Origin: Candidatus Symbiopectobacterium endolongispinus
GTDB taxonomy: Bacteria > Pseudomonadota > Gammaproteobacteria > Enterobacterales > Enterobacteriaceae
DNA length: 64,000 nucleotides
Assembly (NCBI RefSeq): GCF_018777385.1
Contig: NZ_JAFJYB010000001.1
Location: 186,001-250,000 of the forward strand
Reading direction: 5' to 3'
In this document: piece after piece, positions 18,999 to 28,343 of the stretch
Layout: the number at the start of each line of letters is the position of its first letter
How positions within the stretch are numbered: the stretch's first letter is position 1
Translations under genes and position numbers: made by a program
The notes under the pieces: generated by a model
What the model was told of the DNA's origin: nothing
The model's database searches: none
The model's input: the letters and a program-made list of their open reading frames with translations, nothing else

Positions 18999-20340
18999 TT
19001 ACAGGTCGATCACCAGGATCTTGTAACGGCGCTGGTAGTTATACAGTTCCTGCTTGCGTTTAGGCAGCATCTCCACCTCGGCGGGCTGAAAGCCGCGCTC
19101 CTGGAACCAATGGATGCTGTGCGTGGTGAGAACGAAAAGTTTCTTCAGCCCCTGCTGACGTGCCTGTGCCGCAACGCGTTGTAGCAACATGTCTCCGCGC
19201 GAGGAACTGCGATAGTCAGTATGTACCGCGACGCAGGCCATTTCTCCGATGCTCTCTTCAGGGAACGGGTACAACGCGGCGCAGGCGATGGTCAGGTTAT
19301 CGCGGACCACCACGGTAAACTTATCGATCTCCATTTCCAACTGCTCACGTGAGCGGCGCACCAGAATCCCCTGTTGCTCCAGCGAACTGATCAGCTCGAG
19401 AATGCCGCCAATATCGTTGATGGTGGCTCGGCGCACTTGCTCCGCACCCTCCATGACGATCTGCGTACCGATACCGTCACGAGAAAACAGTTCTTGCACC
19501 AGTACCCCGTCTTCCTGATAGCTGATCAGGTGACTACGGCGCACGCCGCTCCGGCATGCGCGCACGGCACCACGCAGGAAGCGCACGGTTCCCGAGTTAT
19601 AATCTCCATCGGCTTCACGCTCTTCAATGCAGCGCTGGGCGTCGTCGGGAAACAGTTCAGAAATGATGGTGCCATCCTGCGTGGTAACCCCTTGGGACGA
19701 ACAGAAGCCAATCATTTTCTCGGCTTTCAGTTTGATAGCCAACTGGGTCGCCACTTCTTCAGACGTCAGATTGAAACTCTCGCCTGTGACAGATACAGCT
19801 ACCGGGCCTAGCAGCACAATGGCGCCGCTGTCTAACTGGCGATGTATCGCCGCTTCATCAATACGCCGGATGCGACCGCTGTGGCAGTAGTCCACGCCAT
19901 CATCGACCCCTAACGGCTGGACGATAATACGGCTGGACGATAATAAAGTTATCGCTCACCACGTTGATGTGCGCGCCCTGTAGCGGCGTGTTATTCAAAC
20001 TCATGGAAAGACGCGCGGTGATATCCAGTTGCAGCATGCCTGCGGCCTGTTTCACCAGGTCCAGCGTGTTGCTGTCGGTGACACGGGTATGCTTATGATA
20101 ACGCGGCTCGAAATGGTGTGTGGTCAGGCTGGCATCAATCTGCGGGCGGGCACCATAGACCACCACCAGCTTGATGCCGAGGCTATGCAGCAGGCCAATA
20201 TCGTTGACTATGTTGGCGAAATTTTCATGTTCAATAGCTTCACCGCCCAGCATGATGACAAAGGTTTTGCCGCGATGCGCGTTGATATAAGGAACCGAAT
20301 GGCGGAAGCCTTGGACCAGTTCTGTACTACGTTCCTTCAT
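18999..20340 (-). pseudogene. argA: N-acetylglutamate synthase, frameshifted by a 16-bp tandem duplication
   Basis: First enzyme of arginine biosynthesis, acetylating glutamate. The N-terminal part ([40 protein letters not shown]) is the amino-acid-kinase domain; the C-terminal part ([47 protein letters not shown]) is the GNAT domain. A perfect 16-bp duplication at 19914-19945 breaks the frame within the kinase-like domain, after [14 protein letters not shown]. Removing one copy gives exactly 442 codons (443 aa in E. coli). If real, the strain would need arginine or another acetylglutamate source such as ArgJ. Two ARG boxes remain upstream. Confidence 0.95.
19914..19945 (-). repeat. 16-bp perfect tandem duplication disrupting argA
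   Basis: On the plus strand CGGCTGGACGATAATA occurs twice in immediate succession (19914-19929 and 19930-19945) with no mismatch. It shifts argA by +1 (16 nt) and is the only change needed to explain the broken gene. Confidence 0.95.
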
Positions 20341-20354
20341 TGCGAGCCTCTCTG

Positions 20355-20372
20355 AGTGAATTTTTATTCGTA
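20355..20372 (-). promoter_or_regulatory. ARG box 1 (ArgR operator) upstream of argA
   Basis: AGTGAATTTTTATTCGTA matches the ArgR half-operator consensus TGAAT-4 nt-ATTCA at 9 of the 10 core positions. It lies 15 bp upstream of the argA start and is one of a pair spaced by 3 bp, the usual ArgR hexamer arrangement. Confidence 0.8.
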
Positions 20373-20375
20373 ATT

Positions 20376-20393
20376 TGTGTATTTTTATTCTAA
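20376..20393 (-). promoter_or_regulatory. ARG box 2 (ArgR operator) upstream of argA
   Basis: TGTGTATTTTTATTCTAA is a second, weaker ARG box. Its centre is 21 bp from the first box, the canonical spacing for cooperative ArgR binding. Regulation by arginine is inferred from family knowledge. Confidence 0.7.
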
Positions 20394-20752
20394 TTGAACG
20401 AAAATGGAACGAAAAGGCAAGGAGTAAGTCTCACAATTCGGTCGTGTTCAGCGCTATTACCCTCTTTCTCAGTGCTGTGTTGATTTCCGTTCTGAATGAC
20501 TGACTTGCTTTCCGGCCGTTTATACGCCGATACGATGATTTTTACATGACAGAGGTGGGAAAATTCGTTAAAGTTTTCACATTGTTAATACTGACTTTAT
20601 CTTTTTTCGCGTAATATCGCGGCAAATTACCTGTTGGTCTGTGTTTTTTCTGCCTGATATCACCGTTTGAGCACTCGCGCCAGTGCCTGCATGCGACAGC
20701 ATCACAATGACTACAGCACCACAATAACGACAGCATAACGAATTGGAGTGGC
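20394..20752. other. argA-amiC divergent intergenic region
   Basis: About 360 bp without a credible gene. It must hold the argA promoter at its left side and the amiC promoter at its right side, but I see no -10/-35 pair good enough to place. It is moderately AT-rich near 20570-20650. Confidence 0.5.
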
Positions 20753-21997
20753 ATGTCTTATTCGAATCACAATCAGACTCGCCGCCGCCTCTTGCAAGGC
20801 GCGGCGGCAACCTGGTTATTGAGCGTCAGCGGCGCCGGACGGGCTGCCGCCGCCCAGGTGATCGCCGTTCGCGTCTGGCCTTCTTCAGCCTATACCCGCG
20901 TCACGTTAGAGTCTAACCGCACGCTAAAATACAAGCAGTTTATGTTAACCGACCCCAGCAGGCTGGTTGTGGATATCGAAGATATCCAACTCAACAGTGT
21001 GTTGAAAACGGTTTCGCAGCAGTTTCAGTCTGACGACCCGCTGATCAAAGAAGCCCGCATTGGACAGTTTGACCCCAAAACGGTGCGTCTGGTTTTAGAG
21101 CTGAAGCAAGCCACCAATCCGAAAATCTTTACCCTCGATCCTATTGCAGAGTTTAAACACCGCCTGGTGTTGGATCTCTACCCAGCGGTAGGGCGCTATG
21201 ACAATGCCGACGATCCGCTTCTGGCGCTGCTGGAAGATTACAACAAGGGCGATCTGGAGAGTAAATTACCGCCAGAAGCGCCGTTGGCGGGTAAAGCAGG
21301 GCGCGATCGTCCGTTGGTTATCATGCTCGATCCCGGGCATGGTGGTGAAGATCCTGGAGCCATCGGTAAAAACCGCACGCGCGAGAAAGATATTGTGCTA
21401 CAGATTGCGCGGCGGTTACGCAGCCTGATTGAGCGTGGACCCAATATGAAGGCGTATATGACGCGCAATGAGGATGTGTTTATCCCTTTGCGCGTGCGGG
21501 TGGCGAAAGCACGTAAGCAGCGTGCCGATCTGTTTGTTTCGATTCACGCGGATGCTTTCACCAACCGTGCGGCGCGCGGTTCTTCGGTGTTTGCGCTGTC
21601 AAAGAAAGGTGCAACCAGCACTGCAGCGCGTTTTTTGGCGGAAACGCAAAACGAATCCGATCTGATTGGTGGCGTGGGCATGAGTGGCGATCGTTACCTC
21701 GACCATACGCTATTTGATTTGGTACAGACCGCGACCATCAGCGATAGTCTGAAATTTGGCGGCGAAATCCTTAAGCGGCTTGGCAAAGTGAATAAGTTGC
21801 ACAAGAACAAAGTCGATCAGGCCGGGTTTGCGGTGTTAAAAGCGCCCGATATTCCCTCGATTCTGGTAGAAACGGCGTTTATCAGCAATCTGGAAGAAGA
21901 GCGTAAATTGCGCACCAGCCACTTTCAGCAGCAAATTGCGGAATCTATTCTAGCGGGGATTAAGGCGTACTTTGCCAGCGTGGGCAATCGTAAGTGA
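20753..21997 (+). CDS. amiC: N-acetylmuramoyl-L-alanine amidase AmiC
   Basis: Cleaves the amide between muramic acid and the peptide stem to separate daughter cells. The 414-aa product (417 in E. coli) has a Tat signal ([22 protein letters not shown]), an N-terminal AMIN septum-targeting domain (about residues 35-140) and an Amidase_3 catalytic domain from about 180, with zinc ligands in [18 protein letters not shown] and the catalytic Glu in ETAFIS. It is divergent from argA and convergent with the initiator tRNA gene. Intact. Confidence 0.98.
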   Translation: MSYSNHNQTRRRLLQGAAATWLLSVSGAGRAAAAQVIAVRVWPSSAYTRVTLESNRTLKYKQFMLTDPSRLVVDIEDIQLNSVLKTVSQQFQSDDPLIKEARIGQFDPKTVRLVLELKQATNPKIFTLDPIAEFKHRLVLDLYPAVGRYDNADDPLLALLEDYNKGDLESKLPPEAPLAGKAGRDRPLVIMLDPGHGGEDPGAIGKNRTREKDIVLQIARRLRSLIERGPNMKAYMTRNEDVFIPLRVRVAKARKQRADLFVSIHADAFTNRAARGSSVFALSKKGATSTAARFLAETQNESDLIGGVGMSGDRYLDHTLFDLVQTATISDSLKFGGEILKRLGKVNKLHKNKVDQAGFAVLKAPDIPSILVETAFISNLEEERKLRTSHFQQQIAESILAGIKAYFASVGNRK

Positions 21998-22020
21998 GGC
22001 GTTTACAGTATTGATTGGCT

Positions 22021-22048
22021 AAAAAAACACCCGTCAGGGTGTTTATTG
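22021..22048 (-). terminator. Bidirectional intrinsic terminator between amiC and tRNA-fMet
   Basis: Stem ACACCC/GGGTGT with loop GTCA. On the minus strand it is followed by seven T residues and serves the tRNA gene; on the plus strand it is followed by TTATT and could also end amiC transcripts. Confidence 0.75.
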
Positions 22049-22074
22049 TTGGTAAGCTTCTTGAATCAAGAAGT

Positions 22075-22151
<77 letters not shown>

Positions 22152-22164
22152 TCCGTAGATTCGC

Positions 22165-22192
22165 ACTATACTCTCCATTGCCGGGTATGCAA
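22165..22192 (-). promoter_or_regulatory. Promoter of the initiator tRNA gene
   Basis: On the minus strand TTGCAT (-35) and TATAGT (-10) are separated by 16 bp, and the -10 ends 13 bp before the mature tRNA 5' end. The geometry suits a sigma-70 tRNA promoter. Confidence 0.7.
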
Positions 22193-22367
22193 CCCCTATT
22201 TGAAAAAAAAGTGGAAGTTACCCGCACGTCTGACGGTTTTATATGCACTTTGATTGATTTTTATTCACCTTCATCCACTTATGAAGATTGGCGCGTTTTC
22301 TTATAGATGTGCCTTTGTTATTGTGTGGGCACTGATTTGGCAGGCTGTAATGAGAGCGGAAGAGAAA

Positions 22368-23498
22368 ATGAGAGGATGTTGGGGTAAATATGTGCTGACC
22401 GGGGTGGTGATCGCCATTCTGACCTGGTGTCAGTCCAGGCCGACCGACCGTGTGCAGCAGTATAAATATGGGCGACTTGAGCAGCCGCTTGCGCTCGTTA
22501 ATGAACCTAACGCCACCGGAAAGCCGGTTAATGCAGTCGATTTCGTTAACCAGGTGACAGAGATTAAGAATGCCTCCCCCGTGCTGTATGCCCGTAATCA
22601 GGACATCTTTCAGGCCATTCAACGTTGGATGCAGGCCGGTGCCGATACGCGTAACCTGAGCCAGTTTGGGCTTAATGCCTGGCAAATGGAGGGCGTGGAT
22701 AATTTTGGTAACGTGCAATTCACCTGGTATTACACGCCGGTCGTGCAGGCGCGTTACACCCGTCAGGGTGAATTCCAACACCCGCTTTACGGTATGCCAG
22801 CCCCCAACAAAAAGAGTCGTCGCTTACCCGATCGCGCTGGTATTTATGCCGGTGCGCTGGGCGAACGCAATGTCCTTGCCTGGACCAACTCGCTGATGGA
22901 CAACTTTTTGATGGAAGTGAAGGGGAGCGGCTATGTGGATTTCGGTGATGGCCGACCGCTGACCTTCTTTGCCTATGGCGGCAAGAATGGGCATGCCTAT
23001 CGCAGTATTGGCAAAGTGTTGATCGACAGAGGCGAAGTACCTAAAGAAGAGATGTCGATGCAGGCGATCCGCCACTGGGGCGAGACACACCCCGAGTATG
23101 CTGTGCGTGAACTGCTGGAGCAGAATCCTTCTTTTGTTTTCTTTAAACAGATGTCATCCGCACCAGTGAAGGGCGCGAGCGCTGTGCCGTTGATTGCCAA
23201 AGCCTCTGTAGCGTCCGATCGCTCGCTGATCCCACCGGGCACGGCCTTGCTGGCAGAAGTCCCCTTGCTTAACAACGAAGGGAAATTCACCGGCCGTTAC
23301 GAGATGCGCATGATGGTGGCGCTTGACGTGGGGGGAGCCATCAAAGGCCAGCATTTTGATATCTATCAGGGGATTGGGCATGAAGTCGGTCATGCCGCTG
23401 GGTATTACAACCATTATGGCCGTGTCTGGGTGCTGAAAAATAATGCAGCATCTTCCTTCAGCACTACGCCTTTATTAATGCAAAGCGCCGCGCGTTAA
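22368..23498 (+). CDS. mltA: Membrane-bound lytic murein transglycosylase A, with altered lipobox
   Basis: Cleaves peptidoglycan glycan strands to 1,6-anhydromuropeptides; normally an outer-membrane lipoprotein. The ATG at 22368 gives a 376-aa protein (365 in E. coli) with a short lipoprotein-type leader. The lipobox reads LTWC, with Trp directly before the Cys, where Gly, Ala or Ser is expected; the conserved GYYTP segment reads WYYTP. Both would follow from single GGG-to-TGG changes. The catalytic Asp region VALDVGGAIKGQHFDIYQG and NHYGRVWVL are intact. The frame is open, but lipid attachment and activity may be reduced. Confidence 0.93.
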   Translation: MRGCWGKYVLTGVVIAILTWCQSRPTDRVQQYKYGRLEQPLALVNEPNATGKPVNAVDFVNQVTEIKNASPVLYARNQDIFQAIQRWMQAGADTRNLSQFGLNAWQMEGVDNFGNVQFTWYYTPVVQARYTRQGEFQHPLYGMPAPNKKSRRLPDRAGIYAGALGERNVLAWTNSLMDNFLMEVKGSGYVDFGDGRPLTFFAYGGKNGHAYRSIGKVLIDRGEVPKEEMSMQAIRHWGETHPEYAVRELLEQNPSFVFFKQMSSAPVKGASAVPLIAKASVASDRSLIPPGTALLAEVPLLNNEGKFTGRYEMRMMVALDVGGAIKGQHFDIYQGIGHEVGHAAGYYNHYGRVWVLKNNAASSFSTTPLLMQSAAR

Positions 23499-23623
23499 CG
23501 CATCCTTTATCGATGTCGGAAAAGAATAACTTTTCCGACATTTTTATTGAGCAGCGGTTTATTTTATTATTACTGCTTATGCCATATTTTGGATAAGGTA
23601 ATAAAAATAACGTTGTTTGCAAA

Positions 23624-23643
23624 AATGAACTTATTGTTACATT
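23624..23643 (+). promoter_or_regulatory. Possible KdgR operator upstream of kdgM
   Basis: AATGAACTTATTGTTACATT is an imperfect palindrome resembling KdgR boxes (AATGAAA...TTTCATT type) and lies about 120 bp before the kdgM start. Oligogalacturonate porin genes are classic KdgR targets. The match is partial, so this is tentative. Confidence 0.35.
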
Positions 23644-23760
23644 CCTCTGGCGCATCAATTTGATACGCCGTCATTTATCGCGGTAGGGATTACCTTCGTC
23701 TGCGAAGTTGTTGACGTCATCATAATAGCAGTAATGCAGTTTGACTCTCGGGGAAATACA

Positions 23761-24476
23761 ATGAAATTAAAGTTAGTAACGTTGGCAATCACTTCATTGG
23801 TTGCGCTCAATACGTTGGCAGCGACCATCGATTATCGTCACGAATTCAAAGATACTTCAAACGGTGACCATAAAGATCGTTTGCTGTTCTCTCATCGTTT
23901 TGAGCAAGGTTTTGGCCTGTCAGTGGAAGCTCGCTGGGGCAGCACGCTAATGATAAAACGCCAAACAAACCGTTTAACGAAAGTGTCAGCAACGGTACGG
24001 AAGTTATCGCCAGCTATCTGTACAACTTCAATAAAACCTTCTCTTTGGAGACTGGTTTTTCGTTAGATTCCACTTCTAACTACAATAATTACCGTCCATA
24101 CCTGCGTGGTAAAGCGAATATTACCAACGATCTGTCGGTGTCGCTGCGTTATCGCCCTTATTACAAGCGTAACAGCAATAATATTGGAACGGCGAACAAA
24201 ACATCGGAAAATGGTTATAACCTGACGTCGGTGATCGCTTATAATTTACTCAAGGATTATACGATTGAATATGAATTAGATTATCAAAAAGCCAATGCGG
24301 CAAGAATAAAGTTATCCGATAATGACAATTACTCTTTCAGCCATGATGTGAAGTTGAGTTATAAATGGGATAAAAACTGGCGTCTCTTTGTAGCGGTGGG
24401 GAATGTTCCTGAATCATCAGGCATCAAGGATGATCGTCAAACCCGCTACCGTGTCGGGGTTCAATACAGCTTCTGA
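23761..24476 (+). pseudogene. kdgM: KdgM-family oligogalacturonate-specific porin, frameshifted
   Basis: Outer-membrane channel for pectin breakdown products, typical of soft-rot enterobacteria. The start at 23761 gives a signal peptide cleaved near NTLAA, then TIDYRHEFKDTSNGDHKDRLLFSHRFEQGFGLSVEARW as in KdgM. The frame is lost near 23943: the upstream frame ends in missense, while the downstream frame continues NDKTPNKPFNESVSNGTEV and ends RYRVGVQYSF, with the terminal Phe needed by outer-membrane beta-barrels. Adding back one base restores 239 codons (KdgM is about 236 aa). Other pectin genes are not in the window. Confidence 0.88.
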
Positions 24477-24560
24477 TAATGCCTAGCAGTCTGAACTGCT
24501 TGAATATCAAGCGGCTCAGGCTGCTGACAAAGCTACATAAAACAGTCATATCACTGCACT

Positions 24561-24652
24561 CCCCGTCATTCCCGCGTAGGCGGTAATCTCTGGCAGGTAT
24601 CATGCGTTTCTTCTCACAGAGATCCCCGGCTTTCGCCGAGGATGACGCGGGG
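24561..24652 (-). repeat. Dispersed imperfect palindrome, copy A
   Basis: About 92 bp. The left arm GTCATTCCCGCGTAGGCGG and the right arm (reverse complement GTCATCCTCGGCGAAAGCC) form a long imperfect hairpin around a centre that reads AGAAGAAACGC on the minus strand. It matches two other copies (37404-37488 and 42448-42531) and sits between the convergent ends of kdgM and the DapA-like gene. Confidence 0.85.
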
Positions 24653-24682
24653 TAAAGCGGTTTTTTATGCAGCGTTAAATCA

Positions 24683-25600
24683 TTAACCTTTAAAACCGTA
24701 CTTTTTGCTCAGACCCAGCTCGTTGACGATACGAATACCGTTCTGTAATGCATCGCCTTGCAGGTCGCGCAGTGGTCGACGCAGGCTACCTGCCGGTAAG
24801 CCGATGGCTTTCATTAGCGATTTTACCGCGACCGGGTTGATGGCCGAATCGGTGTAGTGCAACAGCGGCAGCAAGTGTTGGTAAGCGGTACGGAAACGTG
24901 CAGCATCATCGCCGTTTTTCCACGGACGTGAGATTTCTGCCAGCTCTACCGGAGCAATGTTGCCCGTCATGTTGGCGGTGCCGTGTCCACCGAGTGACAT
25001 GGTTGGAACCACCAGTCCCAAGTTGGTGGAGTCGCAGCACATAACCGAAACGTCCGGGTTGCTAGCCAGTACTTGCGCCACCTGTCCCACGCGAGTGGTG
25101 GATTCTTTATGTACCACATAGTTCGGGTGTTTGAAGATGCGCAGCAGCGATGTCCAGTGCAGATCGGATTTCACGCGCGGCGGGTTGTTGTAGATCCCGA
25201 GCGGCAGATCGGTGGCATCTGCCACTTCAAGGAAATAGCTTTCGATATCGCTTTCCGGTGCGCAGATATAGGCTGGCGCTGCGATGATCGCGCCGTCTGC
25301 GCCGTTGTCTTGCGCATAGCGTACATAATCGATGGTGGTGTCAGTGTTGTTGCCGGTGCAACCGAAGAAAATCTTCATGTCACCCTGACGGAATTGCGCT
25401 GTACGGCGAATAATGGCCTTACGCTCTTCTGGTGACAACATGGAGACTTCACCGGTTGAGCCCATGATCAGCACGGCAGAGGTGCCGTTTTCAGCCTGAA
25501 ACTGCAACAGCGTCTCAAATGCGCCGAAATCAACGCTGCCGTCCTCGTTGAACTGGGTAATCAGTGCTACAAAGGAGCCTTCAATTTTTGGTTTACTCAT
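24683..25600 (-). CDS. Dihydrodipicolinate synthase / N-acetylneuraminate lyase family protein
   Basis: A class I aldolase-type lyase that cleaves or condenses 2-oxo acids through a Schiff base. The 305-aa product has the family motifs GSTGE (residues 47-51), the tyrosine of GIYNNPP (Tyr137) and the Schiff-base lysine in VVHKEST (Lys165). The arginine after YNVPSR that contacts the carboxylate in biosynthetic DapA is not in the usual place, so this is probably a catabolic lyase rather than lysine biosynthesis. It is the last gene of an operon with an ABC importer, SDR, M20 hydrolase and TetR regulator, 5 nt after the regulator. It is the only intact gene of that operon. The substrate is unknown. 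Confidence 0.88.
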   Translation of the reverse strand: MSKPKIEGSFVALITQFNEDGSVDFGAFETLLQFQAENGTSAVLIMGSTGEVSMLSPEERKAIIRRTAQFRQGDMKIFFGCTGNNTDTTIDYVRYAQDNGADGAIIAAPAYICAPESDIESYFLEVADATDLPLGIYNNPPRVKSDLHWTSLLRIFKHPNYVVHKESTTRVGQVAQVLASNPDVSVMCCDSTNLGLVVPTMSLGGHGTANMTGNIAPVELAEISRPWKNGDDAARFRTAYQHLLPLLHYTDSAINPVAVKSLMKAIGLPAGSLRRPLRDLQGDALQNGIRIVNELGLSKKYGFKG

Positions 25601-25605
25601 GGTTT

Positions 25606-26354
25606 TCAGCCTGCGTTATTTCCTGACGGTGTGAAGAATGGCACGGACGGCGCGTGTGACGGCGTCTCCATGCGGTGAATGTGAGAGATATCGTTATGGG
25701 AAGGCGCGCAGAAACCGGTGCTGACGAAGGTGAGCAAGTGCGCCAGCACCTGTTCGTTGTCACGGTTATCGCATAGCCCTTGTGGCAGTAAAGCCAATCT
25801 GCCCGAACGTGGATCGGCATCGGTCAGCACATGCATGGCGGCACCGCGAGCAAATTCATAACGCCAAATCACCTCGGCACGCGCCAGATGCGGCAAGGTG
25901 CGCGAAAGGGCATCAATAAACCGATGCGCCACATGGTCGAACTGTGCGGAAAGCAACGACGTGACGCTGTGTTCCGGTGTGGCGCGTAAGTGTTGCAACA
26001 GTCGCACCACAATACGTCCGCCATCGGGGTTTTGGCCGTTTTCACCAATGGGCGCAACATCGCATCCAGCAGCACTTCAATTGGAATGGGGCGATCGCCA
26101 TAGCGGGCTTCGGCAGCATCCAACAGTTGTGCGCGCGCCTTGCTCAGTGGGCCTAGCACGGCATCCAGCACAGCGTGCAGCAGACCATCCTTGGAGCCGA
26201 AGTAATAGTTTACCGAGGCTAGGTTTACCTGCGTGGCCTGAGTAATTTCACGGATAGTGGTCAGTTCTGAGCCTTTATGGGCAAAACGCGCAATCGCCTC
26301 TTGCAGGATGCGCTGACGGATTTCCGGTTGTTTCTCTCTTGTCGCTGTGGTCAT
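25606..26354 (-). pseudogene. TetR/AcrR-family regulator, frameshifted
   Basis: The N-terminal helix-turn-helix is clear: QRILQEAIARFAHKGSELTTIREITQATQVNLASVNYYFGSKDGLL at about residues 14-60. The frame breaks near 26022, after LVKTAKTP; the correct continuation DGGRIVVRLLQHLRATPEHSV lies in another frame. One missing base, most simply A5 shortened to A4 in the AAAACCCC run, restores 250 codons. It probably controlled the surrounding catabolic operon, since it is encoded inside it. The DNA-binding half might still be produced as a truncated protein. Confidence 0.87.
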
Positions 26355-26369
26355 GGCAGTATCCTTGAT

Positions 26370-27565
26370 TCAGGCGCTTTTCAGCTCCTGATACACCAGC
26401 GCGGCCCAATACTGGACGCCGACAGGAATTAGGTCATCGTTAAAGTCGTAGTGCGGCGTGTGTAGAGCGGCAGTATCGCCGTTACCGACCATCATGAATG
26501 CGCCAGGGCGCTGTTCCAGCATGTAGGCGAAATCTTCTATGCCCAGAGCGGTGTCATGTTCGGATTCACGCTGGCGACTGCGTGCGCGGCGCGAATTGCA
26601 CGGTCGGTGGCGTCGGCATCGTTTACCAGCACCGGGTATTGATAGTCATAAGTCACTTCCGCACGCGCGCCGTAACCCTGGGCACAATGCTGCGCCAGTG
26701 TCTCAAGGCGGGAAGCCAGCAGTTCACGAATTGCGGGCGAATAACTACGCCCCGTGCCTTTGATACGCACACTGTCGGGAATGACGTTCGGTGCATTGGC
26801 ATCACCCGCCTGAATATGACCGATACTCAACACGGCGGACTCCATTGCCGGCACGTTACGGCTGACGATGGTTTGCAGAGCGCTGATAAACTGTGCCGCT
26901 GGCAGCGTGGGGTCGATAGACAGGTGTGCGCCCGATCCACCGTGTCCCCCCGTGCCGCGAAATACCACCTGCCAGGTATCGCTGGCACACAGCATTGGCC
27001 CGGCGCGCAGCGCAAACGTGCCGAGGGGGATACCCGGTTTGTTGTGCAAACCGTAAATGGCATCGCAGGGGAAGCGCTCCAACAGGCCGCCGTTAAGCAT
27101 CGCCGGTGCGCCACCTAATCCTTCTTCTGCCGGTTGAAAAATAAAGTGTACGGTGCCTGCAAAATCGGGGTGCAGCGACAGATAACGCGCTGCACCCAGC
27201 AGCATGGCCACATGACCATCGTGGCCACAGGCGTGCATCTTGCCCGCGTGCGCAGAGGTATAAGGCAGCCCGGTTTGTTCATGGATATAGAGTGCATCCA
27301 TATCGGCACGCAGGCCGAGGTGTCCAGTGCCGGGATAACGCCCTTTTAGTGTGGCGACGACGCCCGTCCCACCGATATCGGTGGTAACCTCAATGCCCCA
27401 TTCGGTTAAGGTGCTCGCAATCAAACGCGCGGTTTGCCACTCTTCAAAACCTATTTCCGGGTGCTGGTGAATCTGGCGGCGCAGTGCCGTCAGTTCGGGC
27501 AATAAGGTGTCTACGGTCGCCTTATTGACGCGCGGCGTCTCTGTTGTGGGTACAGATGGCGTCAT
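26370..27565 (-). pseudogene. M20-family amidohydrolase (N-acyl amino acid / amide hydrolase type), frameshifted near the end
   Basis: Zinc-dependent amidohydrolase related to hippurate, indole-acetyl-amino-acid and aminobenzoyl-glutamate hydrolases. Motifs are LRADMDALYIHE, HACGHDGHVAMLLGAA (metal ligands), FQPAEEGLGGAPAML (catalytic Glu pair) and the dimerisation segment GTGGHGGSGAH. Near 26543 one base is missing; the frame then stops, while GIEDFAYMLEQRPGAFMMVGNGD, the last metal-binding region, continues in another frame to 26370. Adding the base back gives 399 codons. The truncated form would lack the final metal ligand. It starts 9 nt after the SDR stop. Confidence 0.9.
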
Positions 27566-27574
27566 GATGATTCC

Positions 27575-28343
27575 TTAAAAAGTGCCGGGATAGCTGCCGC
27601 CATCAATCAACAGGTTTTGTCCGGTGATAAACCCAGCCTGCTGCGAGCAGAGAAACGCACAGGTGGCACCAAACTCTTCGGGCTGACCATAGCGCTGAGC
27701 CGGGCTAGCCGCCGCCCGCTCCTTGTGGATTGCTGAAAAATCACGCCCGGTTTGTTCGCTCAGCGACTGGATATGGTGCCATTGGCCTTCGGTATCAAAG
27801 ATGCCAGGCAGAATGTTGTTGATCGTCACGTTGCGGTGCACTTGCGTACGCGCCAACCCGGCGACAAAGCCCGTCAGGCCTATTGGACAAGCCGAGTTCC
27901 AGTTGTGGGATCTTGACGCTGCGCGAGGTGATATTGATGATGCGGCCAAAACCACGCTCTGCCATACCATCTACCGTGAGGCGTATCATGGCAATCGGGC
28001 CGAGCATCATGCTGTCGAGAGCATCGAGCCAATCCTGTCTCTGCCATTCGCGAAAATCACCCGGCGTTGGGCCGCTGGCGTTATTGATCAGAATGTCTGG
28101 AGTAGGGCAGGCGTCAATGGCCGCTTGTCGGCCTGCTTCTGTGGTGATATCCGCCACAACGGCATGCGGACGCACGCCGGTTTGCAGCAAAATGCTCTCT
28201 TGAGCTTCGTGCAATGCCTGTGCGGTGCGTGACAGTAAGATGACCTCAACGCATTCCTGGGTCAGTTGCAGCGCTGCCGCTTTCCCCAGACCACGGCTGG
28301 CTTCCCACACCAATGCTTTTTTTCCTTGAATGCCCAAATTCAT
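27575..28343 (-). pseudogene. Short-chain dehydrogenase/reductase, internal deletion
   Basis: NAD(P)-dependent oxidoreductase of the SDR fold. The dinucleotide motif reads WEASRGLGKA (family consensus GASRGLG), followed by ADITTEAGRQAAID, ILINNASGPTPG and IINITSRSVKIPQ. Around 27887 the frame is lost: about 11 nt appear to be missing between LELGLSN and GLTGFVAGLAR. Restoring them gives 260 codons. The catalytic Tyr-x-x-x-Lys is not visible even in the reconstructed segment, as in some divergent SDR subfamilies. The start overlaps the ATPase stop by ATGA, showing operon coupling. Confidence 0.87.

Noticed and set aside
8921..20340. Programmed ribosomal frameshifting in ptrA or argA
   Set aside because: Neither site has a slippery heptamer with a downstream structure; both are explained exactly by short perfect tandem duplications.
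24683..25600. Biosynthetic DapA
   Set aside because: It lies in a catabolic operon and lacks the usual arginine after the YNVP-type motif; a general DHDPS/NAL-family lyase is safer.
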